Below, one piece after another: positions 57,134 to 64,000 of a DNA stretch of 64,000 bases. The notes below the pieces were generated by a model. That model had not been told where the DNA came from. It worked only from the letters and a program-made list of their open reading frames with translations, and searched no databases. The number at the start of each line of letters is the position of its first letter. Positions within the stretch are counted from its first letter, which is position 1. The DNA is from Novisyntrophococcus fermenticellae (GTDB taxonomy: Bacteria; Bacillota; Clostridia; Lachnospirales; Lachnospiraceae), in the NCBI RefSeq assembly GCF_018866245.1, contig NZ_CP076458.1:124001-188000 (forward strand). The letters run 5' to 3'. The position numbers and the translations under genes were made by a program.

Positions 57134-57618
57134 TGTCTTTGTAAACTATTTATGATAATGCCGCCTAAAATTCCAATCACTGCCCCTGTAACAAGTCCCG
57201 AGATAATTAAAAATGGAAGGTAGTAGACAAGTGCGCTGCTGTTTACTACCCACATAGCCACGAGAATCTGACCGATGTTGTGTCCGACTCCCCCAATGAT
57301 ACTCACACCTGTTACTGAGAATTTTTTGCATCTGTTTGCGGTTGCCATAAGCAGCCAGCTAAGCAGTCCGCCCCCAAAGCTGAATAGCATGGTAGATAAA
57401 TTCCCGAAGGTGAACCCTACCAGGATCATCCGTACGATGGATAAGGCAAAGGCTTGCTTTGATCCCATCAGAAATAAAGCGGTAACCACAACCAGATTGG
57501 CCAGACCGAGCTTAATTCCGGGAACCGGTACAGGAATCGGGATCAGACTTTCTATATAACTTAGAATAAATGCCAGGGCAATCAGTATGCCATATGTTGC
57601 TACATTTTTTGTTTTCAT
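57130..57618 (-). CDS. eetB: EetB-like Gx transporter family membrane protein
   Basis: 162 residues from ATG 57618 with AGAGGG upstream. Five or so helices (YGILIALAFILSYIESLIPI, VPGIKLGLANLVVVTALFL, LLSWLLMATAN, LVTGAVIGILGGIIINSL) match the family once named heptaprenyl diphosphate synthase component I. In the Listeria electron-transfer locus the protein of this family is EetB, thought to help pass electrons across the membrane. Last gene of the minus-strand operon, 7 bases after eetA. Confidence 0.85.
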   Translation of the reverse strand: MKTKNVATYGILIALAFILSYIESLIPIPVPVPGIKLGLANLVVVTALFLMGSKQAFALSIVRMILVGFTFGNLSTMLFSFGGGLLSWLLMATANRCKKFSVTGVSIIGGVGHNIGQILVAMWVVNSSALVYYLPFLIISGLVTGAVIGILGGIIINSLQRH

Positions 57619-57625
57619 ATACCCT

Positions 57626-58000
57626 CTAGTGGACCATGACATCTACATCACTGTCTTCCCCGCCACGGATTTCTACTGTCACTTTATGGGGCAGGCAGAT
57701 GATGGATTCATGGTCATAGTGAATTGCCCTGTGTTCCACACAAATCTTATCCGGACAGTTTGCCTCTTTCATCCTTACCTTTCCATCCTTGATTTCAAGG
57801 ATATTGTAATCCGCCGTCTTTTCTCCGATGAGCAAAGTTGCATCTTCACTCAGCGGCAGGGTTTTATATATCTTTTTATCAACGGTTACAATAACCTCTC
57901 CACCTTCTTTTTTATTCCATGTCATACATAGTATTGCCACAAGAGCAATGATAAGGATTCCGGCAATAAGTATCCAGTCATTTTTTTTTAGTTTTATCAT
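57626..58000 (-). CDS. eetA: EetA-like NusG domain II membrane protein
   Basis: 124 residues from ATG 58000, whose ATGA overlaps the fmnB stop, so translation is probably coupled. One N-terminal helix (WILIAGILIIALVAILCM) is followed by an outer domain with VIVTVDKKIYKTLPL and NCPDKICVEHRAI...IICLPHKVTVEI, the NusG-II-like fold with a conserved Cys pair. EetA of the Listeria system has this fold. Exact role in electron transfer is not settled. Confidence 0.85.
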   Translation of the reverse strand: MIKLKKNDWILIAGILIIALVAILCMTWNKKEGGEVIVTVDKKIYKTLPLSEDATLLIGEKTADYNILEIKDGKVRMKEANCPDKICVEHRAIHYDHESIICLPHKVTVEIRGGEDSDVDVMVH

Positions 58001-59058
58001 ACATCGCACCATTTTTCAAAACCACTGCTATACTTTGTACTATAATTCGGGAATACCCACAAGGCTTCTACACCGTCCAGTTTTTCAATCAGCTTACTTC
58101 CTTCCTCATATGGCATGTTAAATACTGCCGTAGAAAGGGCATCCGCCATGCCGGAATCTTTACATATAATAGAAACAGAAAGAAAGTATTCGGCAGGCAT
58201 CAATGTTTCCGGGTCAATAATATGATGATACTGTTTTCCATCTACGGTATAATACCGTTCATAGACACCGCTGGTTACCAGTGACTCCCCTGATAAATGC
58301 AGAATATAAAGGGTTTTATCTTCACTGGATAAATCCGGATTTTGAATTCCGACACTCCAGGGAATCTCCTTTCCCTTTTCATCGAACTTGTTTCCGATTG
58401 TTCTTACATTCCCACCCACGGATATCGACCCGTTCGCAAAGCCTGCTTTTTGCAAGGTGACTGCCGTGCGCTCTACCGCATATCCTTTGGCAATGGCACC
58501 CACATCCAGGCTCATCTCGGGATCCTTCAGATAAACCGTGGATGCCTTTTCATCAATAATCATATCGTCTATATTGATGTGAAGGTTGCGTGCTTTTAAT
58601 TCCTCGTAATCAGGAAGCGTAGCGGATTCCGGGTCGCTTTGACCTGCCGTCCGGTGGTCGTGCCATAAGGAAAGCACATCCCCAAAGGCGATATTTACCT
58701 TGCCATCTGTCTTCTTATCCATTTCCCCAGAAAAGGAGAGAAGATCCAGGATTTTCTGATCCACTTTTACCGGCTTTACACCTGCATTGTCGTTAATCGT
58801 CTTTATATTATTCACGCCATCATAATCGTTATAGATGTCAAAAAGCTGATTATATACTTCCAGCTCATCATAGGCCATCTGGCTGTATCTTGTAAACACA
58901 TCCTTGTTTTCTGTATATCCCACAATTACGCTTACCGTGTCAAAAAGCTCAAGAAAGCTGGCGTCGTAACGCTTTTTTGTATGTCCCGAGCAAGCCGGAA
59001 GTGATGATAAGATTGTGAATCCTACTAAAATTGCTGCTATTGTTTTACTTAACTTCAT
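57997..59058 (-). CDS. fmnB: FmnB, FAD:protein FMN transferase (ApbE family) lipoprotein
   Basis: 353 residues from ATG 59058, preceded by AGGGAATAGGG. Signal peptide with lipobox SLPACSG. The ApbE domain has LFDTVSVIVGY, the VDVGAIAKGYAVER-like stretch (read here as LDVGAIAKGYAVER), SVGGNVRTIG and the metal site DALSTAVFNM. It attaches FMN from FAD to Thr or Ser of outer-face proteins, most likely the PplA-like protein encoded 22 bases upstream. Overlaps eetA by 4 bases. Confidence 0.95.
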   Translation of the reverse strand: MKLSKTIAAILVGFTILSSLPACSGHTKKRYDASFLELFDTVSVIVGYTENKDVFTRYSQMAYDELEVYNQLFDIYNDYDGVNNIKTINDNAGVKPVKVDQKILDLLSFSGEMDKKTDGKVNIAFGDVLSLWHDHRTAGQSDPESATLPDYEELKARNLHINIDDMIIDEKASTVYLKDPEMSLDVGAIAKGYAVERTAVTLQKAGFANGSISVGGNVRTIGNKFDEKGKEIPWSVGIQNPDLSSEDKTLYILHLSGESLVTSGVYERYYTVDGKQYHHIIDPETLMPAEYFLSVSIICKDSGMADALSTAVFNMPYEEGSKLIEKLDGVEALWVFPNYSTKYSSGFEKWCDV

Positions 59059-59080
59059 CCCTATTCCCTGTATAGTTGGA

Positions 59081-60169
59081 TTATTTTGCGTTTGCTGCAG
59101 CCTTTTCAACTACGGATATAAAAGGTGATACATGCACTGTTACAGAAGAAATTAAATCCGCATCTGCAGCAAGTCCTTCACTGTCCACGGAAATTCCGCC
59201 GACTTCTGCTGCTGTTTTTCCCGTTACATAAGCAGAAAACGCATCCGCCTCTTCATACCACTCTTTGCCGATAGAAGAAGCTTTCTTCATCCCATATGCA
59301 TTGCCAAGCTCCTGCTTTGTTTCTACAGCGGCTTTCAAATCAGAAGTGATTTTTCCTGTTGTATCAAAGTTTACATCACCTTGGGACGCGTCTACATAGC
59401 AGCTTGTTATCTTGCTGTCTGCGTCCGTGGTTACAACAGAATACATGGAATAAGCCTGTGCAAGGCCCTTTTCCTCAGCGGTTGCATCTTTTGAGCTGGA
59501 CATCTGTGTATCAATGCCCAAACCAATCGTATCTGTGCCTTTTGCACCTAAATCCTTCGCATTGGCAACAGCTTTTTCAACTGCGGAGACAAAGTCACCG
59601 ATGTGGATGGTTACAGAGGAGGTCAGATCCTCTTCCGTAGGGACGCCCTCGTCATTTACAGCGATTCCTTTGATCTCATCTACTGTTTTTCCTATCGTAT
59701 ATTCAGCAAAGGCATCCGCCTGCTCATTCCACTCCTTACCGATAGAAGAAGACTTTCCCAGTCCGTATTCAGAACCAAGTTCCTGCTTGGATTTAAAAGT
59801 GGTCGAAGCATCTGTTATAAGCTTGCCTTCTGCGGAAAAGTTGATTTTTGTCTGGGCAGAGTCAATTTTGCAATCCAGAATTTTACCATTCGCATCAACC
59901 AGCACAGCCGCTGCCGTGGAGTCTATCTGTGCCAGGCCATCCTCTGCTCCCGCAGGCGCTGAATTGGAAATAGATGTACTTACGGAAAGTCCGGTTTTCG
60001 CTGCATCAGAAGCCGGTTCAGAAGTTGAAGATTCGGGTTCCGCCGATTCAGATGTTTCTGATTTTGCATTTGAGGTTTCCGGCTTTGATGATGCATTTCC
60101 CCCTCCGCAAGCGGTGAGTGTTCCCAGTGTCAAAGTGCTGCAGATTAATAAAGCTGCTATCTTTTTCAT
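59081..60169 (-). CDS. pplA: PplA-like flavinylated lipoprotein, two domain repeats
   Basis: 362 residues. Lipobox LTACGG (Cys21), an acidic Ser/Glu linker to about residue 60, then two repeats of about 145 residues (60-205 and 216-362). Each has a KQELG.YG...SSIGKEW block, a GKT...I..I..D block and a C-terminal DLxSSVTxHxxxFxxxVEKA block. By alignment with the flavinylation motif SGAT, Thr187 and Thr344 are the likely FMN acceptors (inference). In Listeria the FMN-bearing lipoprotein PplA passes electrons to outside acceptors. GGAGG precedes the ATG. Confidence 0.85.
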   Translation of the reverse strand: MKKIAALLICSTLTLGTLTACGGGNASSKPETSNAKSETSESAEPESSTSEPASDAAKTGLSVSTSISNSAPAGAEDGLAQIDSTAAAVLVDANGKILDCKIDSAQTKINFSAEGKLITDASTTFKSKQELGSEYGLGKSSSIGKEWNEQADAFAEYTIGKTVDEIKGIAVNDEGVPTEEDLTSSVTIHIGDFVSAVEKAVANAKDLGAKGTDTIGLGIDTQMSSSKDATAEEKGLAQAYSMYSVVTTDADSKITSCYVDASQGDVNFDTTGKITSDLKAAVETKQELGNAYGMKKASSIGKEWYEEADAFSAYVTGKTAAEVGGISVDSEGLAADADLISSVTVHVSPFISVVEKAAANAK

Positions 60170-60248
60170 ATGATACCTCCATTTTATAGAGCCGTCAAGG
60201 CGGCTGAATTTTATTTCAATCCGGTTATCCGGATGAATAACGAGAAAA

Positions 60249-61157
60249 TCAGATTCTGTTCAGAACCACGGCCAGAAATACGGCCAGGGTGTCAGCACCC
60301 ATAATTAGAATAAAGTTCATGATACTGAGATTAAAGGTCGTACCCTTATCCTGCTTCCTAAAAAAGGCTCGAATATTCTTCTGCACCGGTAGGATGGTAA
60401 GAAGAGAGAGCAGCATTACCGGCGGAAGAATCTGAAACAGGACCATCAGAACTGTGGAAACATAAGTCATGTAATAAAGCCCCGCAAACAGAAAAAGAGA
60501 TTTTTTCCCGATATAATAAGGGAGTGTATGTCTCCTTACTGCAATATCTTTTTCTAAATCACAGATATTATTCGCCAACATAATGTTGGCTGTTACTGCG
60601 AAAGGTGTGATAGAAAAAAGAAGCAGAGTAAGTACCGGGAGAATCTGAATGGACAGAGAGACTGTTTTCAGACTCAAACGATAAGTTAAGAAGGTTCCCT
60701 CCGGTGAATTAATATACATCAGGAGGAAGGGAATTACTACTCCATAAAAAAATCCGGATATCACTTCTCCAAGAGGCATTCTGGAAATCGGAAGAGGACC
60801 GTAGGTATAGCATACTCCGAAAAGGAAGCAGATTCCGCCGGTAACCAGAACAACCAAATCCGTCAGAAAGGCAAGATAAAGCCCGAAAGCAGCGCTGATT
60901 CCAAACAGAACATAGATAATCAAAAGTGCCTGCCTCCGTCCAAAGGCAAGAATCTGATCATTCTCTTTTGTGTCAATATAGTTGTTAATTGCAGTAGTAG
61001 TCAGGTCAAAGAAAAACATTCCTGCAAAAAAAACCAGTGTTTTGCCCCAGTGCATTTCCTGTCCCTGATATAAAAGAAAGCCCATAGTTAGAAGGAATGT
61101 CAATGTACTTGTAATTTTTGTCTTTATCTCAATATAATCAAAGAATTTTGCAGGCAA
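60249..61157 (-). CDS. dmkA: DmkA-like prenyltransferase (UbiA family)
   Basis: About 302 residues, taking TTG 61157 (GAGAGGGG 9 bases upstream); TTG 61184 is an alternative. UbiA fold with around eight helices. The first Asp motif reads NNYIDTKENDQ and the second NNICDLEKDIAVRRHTLP. In the electron-transfer locus DmkA joins 1,4-dihydroxy-2-naphthoate (DHNA) to a polyprenyl diphosphate to make demethylmenaquinone. No DHNA-synthesis gene is in the window. It lies between dmkB and pplA with short gaps. Confidence 0.88.
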   Translation of the reverse strand: MPAKFFDYIEIKTKITSTLTFLLTMGFLLYQGQEMHWGKTLVFFAGMFFFDLTTTAINNYIDTKENDQILAFGRRQALLIIYVLFGISAAFGLYLAFLTDLVVLVTGGICFLFGVCYTYGPLPISRMPLGEVISGFFYGVVIPFLLMYINSPEGTFLTYRLSLKTVSLSIQILPVLTLLLFSITPFAVTANIMLANNICDLEKDIAVRRHTLPYYIGKKSLFLFAGLYYMTYVSTVLMVLFQILPPVMLLSLLTILPVQKNIRAFFRKQDKGTTFNLSIMNFILIMGADTLAVFLAVVLNRI

Positions 61158-61173
61158 GCTTTTTATCCCCTCT

Positions 61174-62130
61174 CTATATTTCAACTTTCAATCCAGTTGC
61201 TTTTTTAACAATTGCAGTAATTTTTAAACGCTTTTCTTCTGTTACCTCCAGCTTTTCGATCGTACGTTCCGCTTTCCTATAATAGCGTCTAATCATCTGC
61301 TTTGCGTAATCCAGGCCGCCCGACGCTTCAACCGCCTGATTGATTGTATCTCTTTCAACATTTCCGGTGGAGGCCTTCTGCTTAAAATCAGGAAGCTTCT
61401 CCAAGGCATGGATGAAAGGAAGGGTAATTACACCCTGTTCGTAATCCGACTGAACAGGTTTTTTTGCCTGCTCTATAGTCTCATCAAAATCCAGGCAGTC
61501 ATCTTGTATCTGGAAAATCAAACCGGCATAGTTTCCGATTTTTCTATATTTTTTGACCTCTGCCGGAGAAGATCCGCCTAAAATCGCACCTGCATGGAAA
61601 GAAGCTTCGAAGAGGGCAGCTGTCTTTCCGGATATGATTTTTATATATTCGTAAACACTTAAATTCAAGTTGTAGTTATTTACGTTCTGTAACAGTTCTC
61701 CGAGACACAGCCTGCTGATATAATCTGGTATATCAAGTTTTACGTAGTTCTCCCGGTCCGGAATAGCCGAAGCCATCTTTAATGCAAGGCTTAAGAGGTA
61801 ATCTCCGCAAATGACTGCTGTACGCTTTCCATACTTTTTCTGAAGTGTTTCTGCCCCCCGCCGTAAGTCTGAATTATCAATCACATCATCATGAACGAGC
61901 GAGGCCAGATGAATGGTTTCGATTGCTGCCGCTGCGTATGCTGCTCCGGAAGGGATCAGTCCTTCCGGATCTTGTGCGCAAATCAGTACGGAAACCGCAC
62001 GAATCATCTTACCCTGAGAGGTGGACAGATGCGTCAGATATTCATTGATGATGCGGGGAGATTTGGTAAGAGCCTTGTGTATCTCGGTCTTTACAAGTGT
62101 GAAGGCTTCTTCGTATGTTAATTTCTCCAT
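61174..62130 (-). CDS. dmkB: DmkB-like polyprenyl synthetase
   Basis: 318 residues from ATG 62130 (AGGTGAT upstream). Trans-isoprenyl diphosphate synthase with first Asp-rich motif LVHDDVIDNSD and second FQIQDDCLDFDE, and RRGAETLQKKYG. It makes the polyprenyl chain for the quinone. Starts 19 bases after ndh2 and runs up to dmkA with little or no gap, which supports one transcript. Confidence 0.92.
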   Translation of the reverse strand: MEKLTYEEAFTLVKTEIHKALTKSPRIINEYLTHLSTSQGKMIRAVSVLICAQDPEGLIPSGAAYAAAAIETIHLASLVHDDVIDNSDLRRGAETLQKKYGKRTAVICGDYLLSLALKMASAIPDRENYVKLDIPDYISRLCLGELLQNVNNYNLNLSVYEYIKIISGKTAALFEASFHAGAILGGSSPAEVKKYRKIGNYAGLIFQIQDDCLDFDETIEQAKKPVQSDYEQGVITLPFIHALEKLPDFKQKASTGNVERDTINQAVEASGGLDYAKQMIRRYYRKAERTIEKLEVTEEKRLKITAIVKKATGLKVEI

Positions 62131-62149
62131 GTTATCACCTATAACTTTT

Positions 62150-64000
62150 TTAGTCATGATACAGATACCACTTCCGGATCAGGGGCAGCTTTTTCCACCA
62201 TTTTTTCAGAACAGGCATCACATAGTAATCAAGACCCAGTGTTCTTCCGGCACCGATTAATACTGCAATTCCTGCAAAAACCATCCAGAAGGTACCCAGA
62301 TATAAGCCTGTGGTGCATACAAACATAAACTGTAAAACGAGGGATACCGCTGCCGCCGGTGAGGTAAAGAGTCCGCCCATCAGTGCGAGCCCGATTAAGA
62401 TTTCTGCGATTACAATCAGAATCTGCATAAACATCTGCACACCGTTATTAGGCAGAATCACCTTATCTACAAACCAGTTTATAAGAGGAACATCCAGCTT
62501 AAATGCAAAATCACTTAAGGTTGAAGCAGCAAGGTCAGCCCCGCTGACAAATATCATCTTGAAAAGCCCCAGGATGTTCCAGTTAAAAATCACGTGTCCG
62601 ACGGAGGCGGCGGCATCGGCGGCACCGGTTGCCGAACTGACAACATCTGCTGCGGAACTACTTGCAGCAGCGGTCGTTGCTGAGCTTATCGAGTCGGTGA
62701 CCGCTTTCCCGGCACCGGAGTTCAAAATACTGTTATACCAGGAGACTGCACCGCCGAAAAAGGCCTGTAGTTTTGGTTCGTTCAACCAGCCCTCTACAAT
62801 CTTCATGATTCCTTCAAACAACCATACGGCGCCCAGCCAGAATCGCAGAGGAACAAGAAGAAAACTGGGCGTTCTGTTGGAAAAATGTCCGCCTACAAAG
62901 CTTCTGCAGTTGCGGATGGTAAAAAATTCATGTTTGACATAGCTAAATATTTTATTCCAGCCCAATACCTGGATGAAATAAATAATATTAATAAAGTGTT
63001 TTGCAAACATAGCCAGGAAGGACGGTAAACGGAAGAAATGTCCCGGGAGACCCACATGAGCGACTCCGTAACGGCCTCCGATACAGACCATGACACCGTG
63101 GAAGGCCGGTTTGTATTCCTCCGGTTCACCTTTCCCCGTCAATGCACAGACAATATTGTGAGCGGCAGTTCCGGCACTTTGCTCACAGTTTTCGACCATC
63201 TGGGGAACGGATACTTCCTGCCCGTCCGGAACATAATACATGTTATCGCCGATTACATATACGGATTCATCTTTTGTAGAACGAAGATAGTTATCCACCG
63301 GGATACGTCCGCCTCTTTGCTTTTCCAAAGCATCAGCGGCAGCAGCAGCCACATTGCTGCTCTGGATTCCAGCTCCCCAGATTACAGTTCCCATGGTTCT
63401 GGTTTCATTCTTTCCGTCACAGGCTAACTCAATCGTATCTTCCGTAATACGGGCTACAGATGTACCCATACGAAGTTCAACCCCCATCTTCTGCAGCCTT
63501 TTTGCAACCTTTGCAGACAGCTTTTCCGGAAGATTCGGAATTGGCCTGCTTAAGGCATCCACATTTATAAGGGTCACTTCATCTCTGTTTACTTCATATT
63601 TTTCACAGAGAATCGGTACATATTCCGCAAGTTCTCCGATCATCTCAACGCCGGTAAAGCCTGCGCCTATTACGTAAAAGGTAAGCATTTTTCTGCGTTT
63701 TCCGGTGTCTTTTTCTGCGGAAGCCTTCCGGAATGTATTTAAAATATGATCTTTTAATACAATAGCGTCTTCATAGGACCAAAGTTTGTAAGTATACTCC
63801 TCCGCCCCAGGAATTCCGTAAAAAGTTGGTCTGGAGCCGGAAGCCAGCACCAGATAATCATATGCGTAAGAGGCGGCTTCGCCCTTTACTGTCTTTGCCT
63901 CAAAATCTACTTCGGTTACTGTATCCAGCTTCACAGCGACATCCCTGCCGGCAAATACTTTCTTTAAGCTGATTTTAATGCTGTCTTCATCCACCCTGCC
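62150..64000 (-). CDS. ndh2: Ndh2, type II NADH dehydrogenase with C-terminal membrane domain (5' part outside window)
   Basis: 616 codons are visible; the N terminus and first FAD motif lie past the right edge. Seen are the YLVLASGSRPTF strand, the NADH-binding YVIGAGFTGVEMIGEL, TVIWGAGIQSS, and VYVIGDNM, the flavin-binding motif. After about residue 370 comes a membrane region of about 240 residues with DoxX-like helices. It has an Ala/Ser/Thr-rich loop (about residues 435-490) between helices. Ndh2 of the Listeria locus also has such a membrane extension. It moves electrons from NADH to demethylmenaquinone. First visible gene of the operon. Confidence 0.92.
   Translation of the reverse strand, partial: GRVDEDSIKISLKKVFAGRDVAVKLDTVTEVDFEAKTVKGEAASYAYDYLVLASGSRPTFYGIPGAEEYTYKLWSYEDAIVLKDHILNTFRKASAEKDTGKRRKMLTFYVIGAGFTGVEMIGELAEYVPILCEKYEVNRDEVTLINVDALSRPIPNLPEKLSAKVAKRLQKMGVELRMGTSVARITEDTIELACDGKNETRTMGTVIWGAGIQSSNVAAAAADALEKQRGGRIPVDNYLRSTKDESVYVIGDNMYYVPDGQEVSVPQMVENCEQSAGTAAHNIVCALTGKGEPEEYKPAFHGVMVCIGGRYGVAHVGLPGHFFRLPSFLAMFAKHFINIIYFIQVLGWNKIFSYVKHEFFTIRNCRSFVGGHFSNRTPSFLLVPLRFWLGAVWLFEGIMKIVEGWLNEPKLQAFFGGAVSWYNSILNSGAGKAVTDSISSATTAAASSSAADVVSSATGAADAAASVGHVIFNWNILGLFKMIFVSGADLAASTLSDFAFKLDVPLINWFVDKVILPNNGVQMFMQILIVIAEILIGLALMGGLFTSPAAAVSLVLQFMFVCTTGLYLGTFWMVFAGIAVLIGAGRTLGLDYYVMPVLKKWWKKLPLIRKWYLYHD

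Noticed and set aside
57130..57618. Heptaprenyl diphosphate synthase component I as the true function
   Set aside because: Older family name; the polyprenyl synthetase of the operon is dmkB, and the context with eetA and fmnB supports EetB.
59514..60173. Open frame of about 220 codons antisense to the PplA-like gene
   Set aside because: Low-complexity Ser/Ala/Pro translation caused by the Ser/Glu-rich lipoprotein on the other strand.

Overview
The window looks like a chromosomal segment of an anaerobic, spore-forming Firmicute, most probably a Lachnospiraceae (Clostridium cluster XIVa) relative. Reasons: moderate-to-low GC, AGGAGG-type ribosome binding sites, a class III anaerobic ribonucleotide reductase, two Csp-like subtilases of the spore-germination type, a YtaF-type sporulation membrane protein, a PdaB-like deacetylase, and many short proteins of the kind shared among gut Clostridia. 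No rRNA, tRNA or CRISPR array was found.

Layout. 1-1.7 kb: the end of a Tad/Flp pilus cluster on the minus strand (CpaF-type ATPase cut by the window edge, CpaE/TadZ-like ATPase, A24 prepilin peptidase whose 5' end seems shifted by one base). 1.9-11.4 kb: housekeeping and unknown genes (rhomboid protease, soluble histidine kinase, HIT protein plus ECF sigma factor, MurG, beta-CASP nuclease, TSCPD protein, MTA/SAH nucleosidase, glucose-6-phosphate isomerase), with a structured non-coding stretch at about 5.6-5.85 kb. 11.5-20.3 kb: a two-component system with an 880-residue kinase, a Csp-family pseudoprotease, a YesL protein, an orphan MsmK/UgpC-type sugar-ABC ATPase and a PucR/CdaR-type regulator. 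20.3-22.25 kb: an intact 1.9-kb insertion sequence with 13-bp terminal repeats and a perfect 8-bp target duplication, placed just before an aconitase-family hydratase gene. 24.6-25.5 kb: about 900 bp with a consensus promoter but no intact gene and what looks like the tail of a decayed integrase. 25.5-43 kb: RluA, two orphan solute-binding lipoproteins, a DUF4203-type membrane protein, a large anchored protein, an intact Csp protease, HisC, MscL, PdaB-like protein, DapF, NrdD behind two NrdR boxes, an NlpC/P60 hydrolase, and an HPr-like gene behind a BglG/LicT-type RAT antiterminator. 43-57 kb: ClpB behind a CIRCE operator, a methyltransferase-Hsp33-NadE operon, a Ca2+-type P-ATPase, YtaF, an aminotransferase, a small FMN_bind-like membrane protein and a GH3 glycosidase.

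57.1-64 kb is the most notable block: seven minus-strand genes in close order (ndh2, dmkB, dmkA, pplA-like, fmnB, eetA, eetB) that correspond to the flavin-based extracellular electron transfer (EET) system described in Listeria. In that scheme Ndh2 moves electrons from NADH to a demethylmenaquinone made by DmkA/DmkB; EetA/EetB help pass them outward to the flavinylated lipoprotein PplA, which is loaded with FMN by FmnB. The PplA-like protein here has two clear domain repeats, each with one candidate flavinylated Thr, and no DHNA-synthesis gene is visible.

Other signals worth attention: the Ser-to-Gly change in one Csp protease, the RAT/terminator leader in front of an HPr that lacks Ser46, and a family of short palindromic intergenic repeats sharing GGGTCAAAAGG. 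All functional statements are from reading the sequence; no database search was run.
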